Shown in pieces: positions 31,566 through 43,225 of a stretch of DNA of 64,000 nt. The position numbers were made by a program, and so were the translations under genes. Positions within the stretch are counted from its first letter, which is position 1. The number at the start of each line of letters is the position of its first letter. This DNA is from Schizophyllum amplum (taxonomy: Eukaryota > Basidiomycota > Agaricomycetes > Agaricales > Schizophyllaceae), in contig VDMD01000002.1 in the NCBI GenBank assembly GCA_007026445.1, positions 992,001 to 1,056,000 of the forward strand. Reading direction: 5' to 3'. The notes below the pieces were generated by a model that was not told the DNA's origin, ran no database searches, and was given only the letters and a program-made list of their open reading frames with translations.

Positions 31566-33200
31566 GTTGACTGGTAGGGCTTAAGGACGGGAAGATGGTG
31601 GAAGAAACCAACAAGGAGCGTGGACGAGAGCGCGACTTTGTTGCGGCCTCCTCGTGTGCAGAAACAACAACGTAAAACTTCCTTCCCGCCTCCCGCGCTC
31701 TGTCTGCGCAAATTCCCGCGTTCCCCGACCCACGCTGGCCAGGAACGAAGTCGGGGGATAAGATAGTGATGAGCAGGTGATGTCATTCGCAGCCGATAGA
31801 GATATTTGCATGATCGTCGCTCGTTGCTACACGAACTTCAACCTGTCACCTGATGCCACGAGCCTCAGCGCTCTCCTTGCCTCTGCAACTCCGCCAGAAA
31901 GTCGCAGCTGCTGAAAGACACGGACTCCGCACAGAAGAGTAGAACCAAAGCAGCGTGGCTAATTTCCCATCCCACGATCGAAAATAGCTACCAATACCTA
32001 CGAGCCCATATTTGGGCAAATATTACCGTAAGTACTGCGGCAAGCAGGTTTTGCTAGCGGTAAGTGTCTTAAATGTGCCCAACACAGCGCGGGAGCGCGC
32101 GAAATAGCGTCAGTAACGGGGCTAAAGTGAAAAGTGTCGGTGTAAAAGTACAAAGTAGACTTTGGTAAGCCTTAAGTCCACTTGAAGATGTATAATTTTT
32201 GGTCGTGTTGCTCTGAAGGGGGAGCGCTACGTAACGCATGGCCTCACGGGAGAAAACAAGGAGAACAGGTGGCTGCTGGGTGGCTGTCGTTGGCGACGTG
32301 ACGGTCTCGGAAATTTCCGAACTGAGCGGTGATTGCCGCGTCTGTCGACTTCGAGCTGGGGAAGCTCAGCAGAGTTCAAGAGAGCCTGAATTTTATGGAT
32401 CATACCATCTAGTAACTCTATAGTGCGCATATATTATGTTATCAGCAGAGACAAGGAGGAGGGAGGTGCGGGTCAAGATATTCGGGAATTCCCGGTCGAT
32501 GTTGGTTTGTCACGGAAGCGTGACGACGGCAGCCTCGGTGGCTCGGCCTTTTCCCACGTCTTCCGTCATCTTGCACTGATTCAGATGCCAACAGCACTTG
32601 GTAGTCTTGCTGTGTACATCTGTACAACCTTACGTCAACATTTTTTTGCTCACAATCCACTTTTGCCTCATGCTTCTTACTTTCGTACTCAAGGTAATTT
32701 TTGCCGAAAAATGGCGTCATAAATACCCCTGCAATACCCCCGCTGTCAATGCGGCACGGAACTGTTCAGAATGTTCAACCCGTTTGGGAGGGATCAGCTG
32801 TGCGTATCTAAAGCGTGAGCGAGAGAAAATCAGTGAGTAGCACTCGAACGAGAATCGTCTAGTCTGCGCCTTGGGCTTCGTGACGGTAAGTATGTATATT
32901 GCGATGGCGATTGCCGAAAGCGTCGGTTGAAGGTGCCATGTGGCAGTGACAAGCTGAGGACTAATCAGTTCAATTGGTCAGGCGCAACCGCGGTTCAGAA
33001 ATCGTGCGCTGACTAAGCAGCCGCTTTGACATTTGGGCGGTCGAGTCCAAGCGCTAAGCGCGTCGCCTCCTCAATCTGCGCTGGTCCTTGTCTATAGCCG
33101 CTGTTCACATTATCTCGACCGCCATGACAATGTACCGTTGCTGTAAGTATTATACGAGTATACCAATATGTCAAATATCTACTGTAGTGAATATTGGGAA
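31566..33200. other. Long intergenic region, no gene supported
   Basis: AT-richer than the surroundings. Open frames near 32223-32720 on both strands are short and have no motifs or splice structure. The part near 33050-33200 is the 3' flank of the large transposase-like gene. No terminal inverted repeat matching the upstream hairpin at 36348 was found here. Confidence 0.45.
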
Positions 33201-36177
33201 TTAAGCTCCCCTGTAAAAGTCAGCCTCACTGTCCGTAGCCATCTCGTCGTCATCGTCCATGTCTACAACCATAGCATTAGCAGGAGAAGGTTCTCCAGGT
33301 GAATCTATAACGTCTTCGGCCTCCATCTGTGAGTTGCGATGTAGGATCGCCTGTCGCAGGTACGTGAACTTCTGCATGCGATCTCCTCGTGCCTTCTTCG
33401 TCTTCGGCAGCGGACCGTCGGGGAAATGATGCTGGTACCAGTTGAGCTGCTCGTCGAGCTGCAGCACGGTGAGGTATTTCTCTGTGCGAGGGGCCGCGTC
33501 GCGCGCCTCGTCGAGCGCCGTCACGTCGCTGATGACAATTGTGTTGTTGATCTTTGCTGTCGCCTGGTCCTTCTTCTCCTGCTGCAGTGCGTTCTTCTTC
33601 CGCCTCGTAACCGCGACTTTCTTGAAGTTCTTCATCAGCTTCTCCCTCTTTGCTCTATTGGCCCCTGACCCATCGCGCTTTCGCACCAATTTGCGCAGCT
33701 TGATCCGGTTCAAAGCATTCATGTTACGAAGGAATTTCGACGTCTTGTTATGGCGAAACATCTGTCTCGAGTTGAGCTGGGGATGGGAGATCGAGGGCAT
33801 ATTGCGAAGCGCTCTACGTTCTCGTCCGAAGGCCGCTTCGTTGGCATCGTTCGTATTGGCCATCGGTGCGCGCCGCAAATTCTCCCTCGACGCTTTCGAG
33901 ATCTCCTGGAACTCGGACGAGAACCTCCGCCATGTCTCCGTGGCCGCCTTGCACGCCATGGTGAGTTGATCCTTCATCTCCTCGCGCTCCTCGGCACTGC
34001 ACCGCTGAATCCACGCTAGCGCTGCGTAAATCGCTTCCGGATCATGCCAGAGCTTGCCATCCAGGCTTGCAGTCTCGAATTCGACGCGATCATTAACGAG
34101 AAGGCCGGGATCGGCAGCGATCTTCTCCAGGTGAGCGATCACCTTCGCATGCAGAGGTCCCTGCTCAAGCACGGAGTCGAAGGAACGGAAGGGGCCGCGT
34201 ATCTCGCGCATGTACGGCGCGCTGATCGCCTGTGCATAGAGAACGACGAGCACAACCTCCCGGATCGTCCTGCGGCAGCGGAAGCCATCGAGTACGTTCT
34301 GCTCCATGTGGTTCAGCTTTCCCGTACCCTTGTTGTCGCGAACATATTCGAGGAATTTGATGAGGAGGTCGAGGTATGTGATCAGGACGGTGCAAGCGTC
34401 AGCGTGGGACTGAAAGCGAGTGTTGCTCGTATCAGGGAAGTTGATGGTGAAGCCGAGTTCTGCGTCGAAGAAGAAGCGGAGAGTGTCCTGCTGGCCGCGC
34501 TTGCGATCTTTGTGGCGAAAGATCGCGCCCGCGAGACTGACAAGCTTGACAGCACCGCCCTTAGTGCGATCCTCTGCCCGCTGCGCCGCCGTCGTTCCCT
34601 GCGCGGTCTGGACCGTGGCGTGGTTATCACGGTTGTATAGCTTGATAGGTCCGTCCTTTCCCTTCGCCTTCCACCAGCCCTCCATGCCCGTGCAAAAGCC
34701 CTTGAACGCGTTCATCTCTTTATGCATGCAGCAGCCCGCCCACAGCATGAAATCGACGTCTACCTTCGCTTCCGCTGGTAGCTTGTCGAAGTCAGCTTCC
34801 CCGATCTTGTGGAAGTACGCGCTGCGGCCCTCTTCATAGCGCTTCGTGCGCTCGTCCTCGGTGAGCTGCTGCCAAGCCTCCGTCCCACCAACGTCCTGAA
34901 TCATGCGCTCGGAGATGACAGTCATGCTTGCTAGTAAACCATTTTCGCCGAAGTGCTTGTGCACCCAGCGCTCGCCTCGAAGCTCGCGCTCGCAGCGCTG
35001 CTTGAAGTCGCGCAAGAGGCGGAAGAGCTTCTTCTGGTCCTCGGCATGGTCGGACATCATCCCCGTGAGCTTGTTCCAGAATACGCGCCACTGCTCCGCC
35101 CTCTCGCCGTCCGCGCAAAACTCATTTCCCACCTCGAACAGATCTTCGATGAGATCAGTCCATCCGGTGAACTGCGTCTCGCTGGTATGATTGACGGCTT
35201 GCTCGATCCCGAGGAAGAACTCTTGTATGTTGCCGTCTTTGTCGATGACCGTCGCATGGCGGGATTCGAGGTTTATGTTCTTGTGCGTTGTCCCGTCGCT
35301 CGAGATCGTCACACCTGACATGGTTGAGTACAGATACGAAGAACGGATGCACGACTGGCTTACCTTCAGCCTCTCGAATGGTACTCACGAATTGGGCCTC
35401 GGATGCTGCGCCCCCTTCCAGCATTATGCGATTCACGCTGCGATCTGACACGTCTCCCTCGACAGGGACACCCAGCGCGCTAGCAATGCGCTTGAAGGCG
35501 CCGATAACGGCATTCGCAGGGACGCTATGCAGAGCAACGAGGTCGGTTACGACGTCCCGCGCAACGTCTGGAATGACGCCTTTCTCCTTCAAGTGGAACG
35601 TCTTCGCACCGTTCTCCTCCCGCACCTTCCCACCAAAGATTCGTAACGCGCGCTTCACGGCGGTTCCCAGACGCGCTGCCACGCGACTCTGCTGCGCCTT
35701 GAGGGCATGGATCTGCTTCTGGTACGCGCTCTTCTGCTCCTTGTCGTGCATGCTGTGTTCCTCGAGCTTCGAAACGGTCTTCTTCAGCTGCTGAACCTCC
35801 CTCGCCTGCTCCTGGATCGTCGTGTTTCTTGCTCTAATCGTCTCCACAGATTCCTCCAGCTCATCGTGATGACGCTCTGCCGCGGTGCGCGCTCGCTTGA
35901 GGGCTCGTGCACTGTTATGCTGTTTCCTGTAGTGCTCTGCTCTTGCTGCAGCGAGATCGGCCGAGAAGCGCGCCTGTTCCTCCTGGCGAGCTCTGGATAC
36001 GGCCTCCTCGACCTCAGGGGACACGGGCAGCGCGTCGGGGTCGCTTGTATTGCCCGTCGCGCATTTGGAGAGCCGTGCCTTCGTGGCTGCAGCTGTCTGA
36101 CTTTGTCGGTCCTTTCGGGTGCGTTTCTTGGACTTGAAGAAACCGAGATGCTTGGATATAGGACTCTGAGCAGGCAT
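33201..36177 (-). CDS. Large transposase-like protein of a mushroom multicopy family
   Basis: Two exons, 36177-35364 and 35314-33201, joined by a 49-base intron (GAAG/GTAAGCC to TGTCAG). Start MPAQSPISKHLGFFKSKKRT. About 975 residues: basic N-terminus, a coiled coil at about 60-180, then a core with SSDGTTHKNINLESRHATV, SDHAEDQKKLFRLLRDF, WAGCCMHKEMNAFKG, INFPDTSNTRFQSH and LNHMEQNVLD, a basic segment and an acidic tail. I recognise the core from multicopy 'hypothetical proteins' of Agaricomycetes. The spaced Asp, Asp, Cys-Cys-x-His and Glu residues resemble RNase H-fold transposases of hAT/KDZ type, which is inference. The gene is intact; it may be a transposon gene or a domesticated one. 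Confidence 0.72.
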
Positions 36178-36347
36178 AGTACCACCCGGCACCACGCCCG
36201 CTACAGAGAAGCGGTGTGATGTCTGCAAACGCGTATAATGGGACGCGGCGACGCGTTGTTTATCCTTGTTTACAGCGCGCTCGCCGACTCGAAACGGGGA
36301 AACTGTATTAGGACGTTGGGGGACCCCCGGAAACTCGCGGAATACAT

Positions 36348-36517
36348 GATATCCAGAAATGCAAACTAGATAAACGAGACGGATTTTGCCCCCCCTACAG
36401 CTGAGGCAAGATATTGTCATTATCGGCAGCCACGCGATCATTGTCGCCGATGCCCATCGGCTTCAGATACATTTATACAAAATCCGTCTCGTTTGTTGAG
36501 TTTAAATTGTAGATATC
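36348..36517. mobile_element. Hairpin element with about 41-base inverted ends, MITE-like
   Basis: The left arm at 36348-36389 and the reverse complement of 36476-36517 share GATATC at the tips, AAACT, and a perfect 17-base core AAACGAGACGGATTTTG. About 86 bases lie between the arms. The length (170 bases), non-coding content and inverted ends fit a small non-autonomous DNA transposon. No convincing target-site duplication was identified. It lies 170 bases upstream of the start of the transposase-like gene. Confidence 0.55.
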
Positions 36518-36521
36518 TACC

Positions 36522-36767
36522 CTATTCAGAGGCTCTCTTGTTCATAACCCCTGTCAACATTATAACCGGCGATTCGACCGTGTCGATGAGGAGGGCCGGC
36601 CGTGGGAACTTCACGCAAAATTCAAACTCCGAAGGGAGGATTGCGCCTGACCAGTTCAATCCTGAGTCTTGTCGCTCAGGTGCGCGCAGCTTCAAGAACG
36701 TCCCAGTCACCTTCTTCTTGAACGTTCGGTACGCCGGACTTTCTTGTTCATCGGTCAGCGCTGACTA
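36522..36767 (-). other. Orphan exon-like open segment
   Basis: On the minus strand an open stretch follows a TTGTAG acceptor-like site and runs about 79 codons to a stop at 36522 (starts SALTDEQESPAYRTFKKKVT, later PRPALLIDTVESPVIMLTGV). It reads like protein, but upstream DNA does not offer a partner exon or start. It could be a gene fragment. Confidence 0.25.
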
Positions 36768-36957
36768 CAATTCACAGACACTGATGCTATCGAGTCCCGA
36801 CTATGTATATGATATGCCGCTCGTCGCAGCTGTTATCCAGGCCGTGTCCAAGGCTTATGCAAATGGGTCACCGCAGGGCCCGAGTCGGCTTCTAACTAAC
36901 AACCTTCAATACATGCACGCCTGTTCAATCGAAAGCCTCTGGATTAAGGTGCCTTGC

Positions 36958-36964
36958 TATAAAG
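36958..36964 (+). promoter_or_regulatory. TATA box of the MBL-fold pseudogene
   Basis: TATAAAG lies 41 bases upstream of the ATG of the pseudogene at 36999, a normal spacing for a fungal core promoter with a short leader. It suggests the locus was an ordinary expressed gene until recently. Confidence 0.5.
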
Positions 36965-36998
36965 GCTCCAGCTCTATTGTATCCGCAAACTCCTCAGC

Positions 36999-38160
36999 AT
37001 GATGTCAGCTCTCCTAGACAACGTCCTCCTTCCCTTCGGCGACGCGACAGTGAGGGTATGGGCGTTCAACTGCCAACACCGTGGACGCTGAGAAGACGTA
37101 TGTCCCGGCAGCGGTCCTCATGGCACCCATACTCCCGGGACGAGAGAAAATCTACGTTGCCAGACTATGCCTTCCTCATCGAAAGCCCTCGGCTTGGGCG
37201 GCGCATCATGTTCGATCTGGGCCAGATGTCGAGGGACCCTCCGCCCATTGTAGAGACGGTTGACAGGGCCGGACGGTTCATAATGGCCGACGACGCGGTT
37301 GACCAGCTCGAAGCCGGCAAATCGCCTGGATATGAGCCCAGCGTGCCCAGAGCGTTAACCATGCTGCTAACAGTCATACGCACTTCGACCATATCGGCAA
37401 GAAAAGGATCATACCCTCCTTGCTTGTGTCGGGCTGATGTCTGCAGGCGATATGAGCAAATGTCCTGGACCGCCGTCGACAGAGCTGGTGGTAGGACGCG
37501 GTACCAATTTGAGCCATTACCCGACGAACCCCGCCTCCGAGAGACTAAAGTGTGTATTCTCTTCTCGGCGTGCGTCTCGCCATGTATGGACGCTAAAACT
37601 CTTTGGCAGGGGAAGGCTGGGGGAAGGCAGGCTCGCGAGCTGACCTACGACGGCCTGGAGATAGGCGGTTTCGACGCGCACGACTTCTTTGGAGACGGCA
37701 GTTTGTACCTGTTGGACTACCTTGGGGTAAGCAGACCTCGGATTCACGTTCAACGTGCTGAGCTTCACTCAGCACATGTGTGGCGATACATGCGCGCTCG
37801 CGCGTGTCACGCCCTGGTCACGCCCAGTCCTTCGTCTTCCATATCCCCAAAATACTTCGGGTCAAGCGGCCCAGAGGGAATGTTCGACCTTGTGGAGCGG
37901 ATGGAGCCGAGCTGGTTGTGCGGGCGTCACATACGAGGATATGACGGTCGCGATGAAGGCGGTCCGGCAGCTGCGGGCGTTCGACGCCAGCCCTGCGCGC
38001 TGTTCTCGTTATTGCGCACGACTATACGGAGTCATTGAAGAACTGCCGCTTTTCCCGGATACCATCGATAATTGGAAGGAATCCGTACTGAAGGAGAGGG
38101 TAACATGTGCCGCTTTCGACCCAGAGAACACTGCCTTCCGCTATAGCAGTGGCAACCTTT
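36999..38160 (+). pseudogene. Metallo-beta-lactamase-fold hydrolase, frameshifted
   Basis: Pieces of one MBL-fold protein appear in order but in different frames: LLPFGDATVRVWAFN, then VPAAVLMAPILPGREKIYV, then PDYAFLIESPRLGRRIMFDL, then SHTHFDHIGK (the HxHxDH metal site), GDMSKCP and STELVVG, ELTYDGLEIGGFDAHDFFGD, LARVTP, and the C-terminal AVLVIAHD and DTIDNWKESVL. Some joins can be introns (GTGTGT to TTGGCAG near 37550-37608; a GC-AG intron near 37402-37445). At least two frame changes, near 37072 and near 37155, leave no room for an intron, and others occur near 37830 and 38000. The intact family in mushrooms is a lactonase-like hydrolase often near secondary-metabolism genes. Confidence 0.75.
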
Positions 38161-38307
38161 GTAAGTACGCTGACGAGTTCTTAAGAGACCGTTGCGCCTG
38201 TTTATTTGATCAACGGGAACTTGCAATGCGGCGGTATTGCTCACACACGGGAAGTGGCAGTATACCACAGCAATTCTTTTCTTGTGAGTTGCCTAATGCA
38301 AATATAA

Positions 38308-39892
38308 TCATCTCTCCTTCGTCGTCTCCCCGGCTCCCTCACCATGGTCATCCTCTCGCACGTCGTCGGCTTGCGACGTCGTGAGAGCCCTATCAGAGAG
38401 TCAGCATCAGACCGCTTAGAAAGATTACAAACGCCAATCACGCACCTATATAGAACACGCAACATCAGGTAGTACCAGAACACGTTGAGTAGCTGCAACA
38501 ACGCAATGGGCACGAAGATCTGGTACTTCATCCACCAGGCGAGCCACACGCCCGTTGACGGTGCCCAGCGTCGGTAGATATCCCTATGCGTGGCTCATCA
38601 AGCAAGTTCGATTCCTGCAGAGGGGGGAGTACGCACGGAATGAGATCAAATTCGGTCCAGACAGAGTGCAGTATGACGAGGTTAAGCCAGTGGCGGAAGT
38701 AGCTGATATAAGCACGGTAAGCGGGATGTAGAGACGTACGAGGGGCGCAAGACGTACGTCCAGACGCCGAAGAAGACGAAAAAGACAGGAATCTTGATAC
38801 GGTTCATTTGCAAGTAGTTCAACAGCAACGTGAGCTATGCGAGAAGAGTCAGGACATGCTGCTAGTCTGCAGACGTTCACTCACAGAGAGAATTACATCG
38901 GGAACGTCCATGCTGACGAAGACCGAGACACCAATGTAGGTGAGGTTGGTGAGGTAGCTCCAGCTGAAGAGAGCAACTTTGTCAGCTGCACGGTGGAGGG
39001 ATTGTTCTAGACAGACTCACCCTATGAGCCAGAGGGTAACGATGTGATGCACGACAAGTTCCTTGTAGTCCTTGCGAGGCCTCTCGAGGCCCAGGACCAT
39101 GATGATCAGCTCATGGAGCCAATGGGCCGCCTGCATGAGGTAGTATTGTTTGAGCTCGGGGATCATGTCCCAGTGCGGATAGCCTGTGGGTCCCTCAGCT
39201 GTTGAGCTCAGGCATCAACTACTCGACGAATATGCTGACCGCGCCAGAACTCATCCGTGCGGTACCACCAGATGGGTAACTGCACCATGATTTTCTGCGA
39301 AGCGCGTTAGCGTACAACGGCAGGTGGCATGTACGCTCACGTACCAAGCCCCATATCCCCGTCACGATGAAATAGCACATTGCGTACCCCTGCTCGCCAA
39401 CCCTCTCCAGCTTCGCCGCATTCTTCAGCCCACAGTAGCGACCGAGCCGCGGGAAAGCGCGCCCAGCGATAAGAATTCGGCAGAGTGACCAGAAAACGAT
39501 GTAGTATGCAATGAGTAGGAAGTCGAGGACACCCTTCTGATAGCGTGGGTCGTCATCGGGGGTACCGGATACGCCGTGCTGTACGATTAAAAACGGCGCG
39601 AAGGGATTTGAGGCGGAGAGCGGCATTCCGATACATTCACCGGCCTCGTAAACAGCGGATCCAAGTATTGGGACGAGGAGCACTTGGAATGCGGCCACTG
39701 AGGTGATGCGATATTTCAGGGTAAAGAGGCACGATACGCTCGGAACAGACTCGTACCTGGGTCAATGGCCCACTTAACGTACCAGCAGGCATGTCCTTGA
39801 TACGCGAGCCTCTCGGAAAAGACACTGGCAGGGGAGTTAGGTCGCGGAGCGTCCGTGCCACTGCTCAAAGGTCTGCAAGTGCATGGGTTCAT
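38308..39892 (-). CDS. LAG1: Ceramide synthase, LAG1/LAC1 type (copy 3, inverted)
   Basis: A third paralogue, on the minus strand about 17 kb from the tandem pair. The ATG at 39892 opens [20 protein letters not shown]; exon 1 (39892-39757) codes through VKWAIDP and uses the same phase-1 joint before VAAFQVLL as the other copies. The core is intact: [24 protein letters not shown], the His pair in [11 protein letters not shown] then [30 protein letters not shown] and [19 protein letters not shown]. It diverges in the ER-facing loop ([14 protein letters not shown]) and its tail ends ETTKER rather than the Lys-rich ending of copies 1 and 2. It converges with the MBL pseudogene. No obvious lesion was seen, so it is probably functional. 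Confidence 0.85.
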
Positions 39893-40757
39893 CTGTATTC
39901 GGTCACATAAAGTAAGATGAACGCACGTCTGCGGCCTGAGGGCATCGGTGAGATGATGACGGGGTTCATTCCTAAGAGTCAGAACGCGAATGTCAACTCA
40001 GTTCAAACCAGTTGTAGGAAAAGGCGCACTCGACGTTCTGCGCGAACGCCTTAATGGTGCTGGTACGTGTGTGGCTTCTGAAGCTCATGCAGCTACTGTT
40101 GAGTCAAGAATGAGTGAAGGGGAAGACGGGGAAAGATCGTTGGGACGCAGTCAACACCGTCCTCCTTATTATGCGCTGTCGCACGTGGCAAGGCGGCGCG
40201 CGTGGCCACGGAACCAGGACGGAACACGGCTCGCCATGTTTTTCACCAAAGGATTGGCTGCAGACGCAATCAAACTCGATGGCAATGAGATGGACACAAC
40301 ATACGGACGAGGTATAGCGGATGCTACCCGTTTAGTTCCATAACAGTGACGTGCCCGTCACGCTCTTCTGACCATCGACATGACTCATGATGACTCTCCC
40401 CGAAGATGAAAGCTGACGAAGGAACAAAAGCCAACCTTCTATGAATGAACTATTGTCTGCTCAGTCGCTTGACACCGCATACACAGAACCACGCACTGAG
40501 ATGAGCAATAGTGCAAACAAAGGCAGAGGCAAAGGTCGCGAAGGAAGCCTGGCCGGCACCAGTGTGGAATCGGCCAGGTTGAAGGACAGGGAACTGAAGC
40601 TGCGATAGATTCGCGCGACCCCACAACTGACTCGCATGAAGCGCCTCCGAGATACATGGCATAGGTTTTGATTGCGCATGAGATGATACAGGACGATACC
40701 AAAGCTCGTGGGTGCATAGGAAGGAAGCGGAGCATATCGTGACACGAAGCGGTACAC
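39893..40757. other. Intergenic, no gene supported
   Basis: It contains a 117-codon plus-strand frame from 39990 (MSTQFKPVVGKGALDVL) without domain or splice support, and the 3' flank of the eL36 gene. The frame is not called. Confidence 0.4.
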
Positions 40758-41330
40758 TTAGTGCGCGCGCCTGGACTCCTGGATAATGGTGCCAAGCTCC
40801 TCAAGCTTGCGCTTCGAGCGCAGGAGCGTGCCCAGCTGTGTCCCGGTCAGTACGCGTATACCCGCAATCGCAAGCATCATAACGCACCCGCTTCTTTGTG
40901 AGCTTGCGTGCCTTCTTGTCCTGCCCAGGAGTCAGATCGATACCCCCAAGAGTATCGCTGTAAACGTACCTTGGAGTTCCTCAGTAGCTCCATTACTCGC
41001 CGCTCGTACGGGGAGAAACCAGCGACCTCACGGACGACAGAACGAACGAACTGCATCGCGCCCGATCAGACATACTTCTCTCTGGCTCTGAAAGGCGACG
41101 CACCTTGTTCTTCTCCGAGAGGCGGCCCTTCATGTGCGAAGGCTTCGCCTTCTTTTCAACTGCATATCGGTCAGGACATCGCGCTACTGGGGGGTCGAAT
41201 GTGTACGCACTGGGCGTGGTGGGGTGGCCGCGCTGGCCGGGGAGCCCTTGACGGAGGTCTACGAGCAGCACTTCGTCAGCATTGCGCACTCGTTCATCAT
41301 GAGCACCGTCTACGCACTAGTGCGGACCAT
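40758..41330 (-). CDS. RPL36: Ribosomal protein eL36, six exons
   Basis: A component of the cytosolic 60S subunit. The gene is broken into exons too short to show as long frames. Spliced product, 102 residues: [20 protein letters not shown], then [57 protein letters not shown] and a C-terminus ending [14 protein letters not shown]. The first coding exon is only 13 bases (ATG at 41330, donor GTGCGTAG); five introns of about 45-70 bases follow. Length and every conserved block match eL36 of other eukaryotes. The N-terminal stretch [15 protein letters not shown] differs a little from the usual LRYGLNKGHPTTP, with two extra residues. Confidence 0.92.
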
Positions 41331-41633
41331 TTTCTCGGAGTCTTGACGAGATCGCTTGCTGGACGTCGGCGGCGCAATTTCCCAATTCAGCTCGTCGCCT
41401 GGCCGAATCAGGAAATCTTTCACGTGAGTGGTGGCTGGAAAGACAAACTGCAAGCACGTGACAAACACCTCGGCAACTCGCGTGCGTGCATGCTCAATGC
41501 TTATATTACCTACTCGTGGGTACGTGCGACTGTTCGTTCCGACAAGAAATATCTACTATCTACCGTGAATGTACTATATGTAGTGAAGCGTGCTTACGGA
41601 TATAATGATAACATGCAATGCATATAGACATAG

Positions 41634-43225
41634 TCAACTTTGCGCTGCACCTGCCCACATCTGAGGGTGTGGAGCCGTCCACTGGCGCACGACGCGCACC
41701 TTACCCGCGGAAGAAGACGAAGTAGGGGACAGTATGCGAGCCATGTCTGCCAAGGACGATGCTTGTGAGGGCGTCCGCAACGTCCCGGTAGAAGTTGGCG
41801 ACGTGCGCGCAGACCTGGACAACGCAGACAGCGGCGGCTCCGTGGGCGGGGGCGTGTCCAGATACGGGTCTGCTCGCTGCGGCTGGAACGCCTTCGTGGG
41901 ACGTGGTGCACCAGCTGCCTCTTCCTCCTCTTCCTCCTCATCGTCGTCTTCTTCGCCCTCGCCATCCTGCGTTAGCGGGATCAGCAACGATCAGAACGAG
42001 GGCGTGGCAACGCACATACGGGGTCGAAATCCTCCATCGGTCGGTCGCCTTCCTCATCCTGGTCATCGTCGTAGCCATCCTCGCCGTCGTCGATCCACTT
42101 GCCCCGCCAATCAATCAGGTCGAGTTCTGCCGGGCTCTCGGGCCGCAATCGCAGCCACTGCATGCGCGGACCGTTCTTGGCGCGCTCGCTTACTTTGAAG
42201 CCATAGATGCGGGGAACGTAGACATAGCCCTCTGGCCGCTTCTGTCCACCGTATTGGTTCGGGTTGACGAAGGGTGATCCCCGCGCCCCGCCACCGCCTT
42301 CAATGATCTTCTGCGAGTTGGGGTTCGTGATGGGAGCCTTCCAGAAGGGCGCCGGTGCCAGTTCCCGGTAGCTCTGGAAGAAGAGGTGGGCGAACGTGGT
42401 GCCAAAGTATGCGCCTGCGCGAGATGAATGTTACAACACATGTCATGCCATCGCGCACGTTCGACGCACCGTCAACTCCTTGGTAACGGCTGCTCGGCGG
42501 GGTGTATATATCGTTGCAGTTAGGGCAAAACAGCTTGACTGTGTCCACGCCGGGTATGTCTGAGCGGCCGCATGGCACGACGTTGTAGCCAACGCAGTAA
42601 ACGCGAGGACAAGAGCCGAACACGCCCGACTCGTACTTGTCCAGCTGGCAACGGCTGTTGAGTTACGCGATCGCCAGATTGAGCAGAGGGCAACACACCA
42701 TGGCTTCCAAGCCCATTCTCGTCAATATGTACCGTTGATGGCACAACCCATACAACATCTCCGCCGAGCTTTCCACGATGGAGACGTCTGGAATCTTGGA
42801 AGAATCCTCATCTGGGTTCCGTCAGTATGCGCTCATCACGCGGGCCGGGCTACGCACCTGGCTCGACGTCCAGCACCATCTCCATCGCCTCCTTCCAGAA
42901 CGGCACCACCGAGTTCAGGCCCGTGAGGTTGAAATCGTCTTCAATGAAGTCCTCCTTGACTTCGCAGAAGTATTCATGGCCCGGGAGTGAGCAGAACCAA
43001 CTGATCCACGTCAGCGTGCTGGACGGTGTCGAGGATGCTGCACGGGCCGAGATCCAGCGTCAGCTCCGTGCTTATCGCGCGCGCGACGGATGCGGGGGTG
43101 CACGCACAGTAGCCCTCCTGCTCGATCACCTCCTCCATATTTTCGTCGCCCTCGCCGACTCCGGATACAATCTCCTCCTCAATGTCCTGCTGGGGCGTGT
43201 CCAGGGCCATCGGCGGGCGGGACAT
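41634..43225 (-). CDS. CKB1: Casein kinase II regulatory (beta) subunit
   Basis: The dimeric scaffold of the CK2 holoenzyme. The ATG at 43225 opens [19 protein letters not shown]; a 5' extension through GTG is not needed. Blocks in order: [18 protein letters not shown], the acidic [12 protein letters not shown] loop, [20 protein letters not shown], the zinc finger with CPRVYC and [18 protein letters not shown], and the C-terminal [14 protein letters not shown]. The zinc finger has four Cys in the usual CP-x3-C...C-x2-C arrangement. After the conserved end there is a fungal-type extension of about 180 residues with [18 protein letters not shown], a run of seven Glu, and a Pro/Ser-rich tail, reached through an intron near 41985-42030. 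Acidic tails of this kind are common in fungal CK2-beta. Confidence 0.92.

Noticed and set aside
39990..40343. Open frame of 117 codons on the plus strand
   Set aside because: No motif or exon structure; overlaps the likely promoter region of ceramide synthase copy 3.
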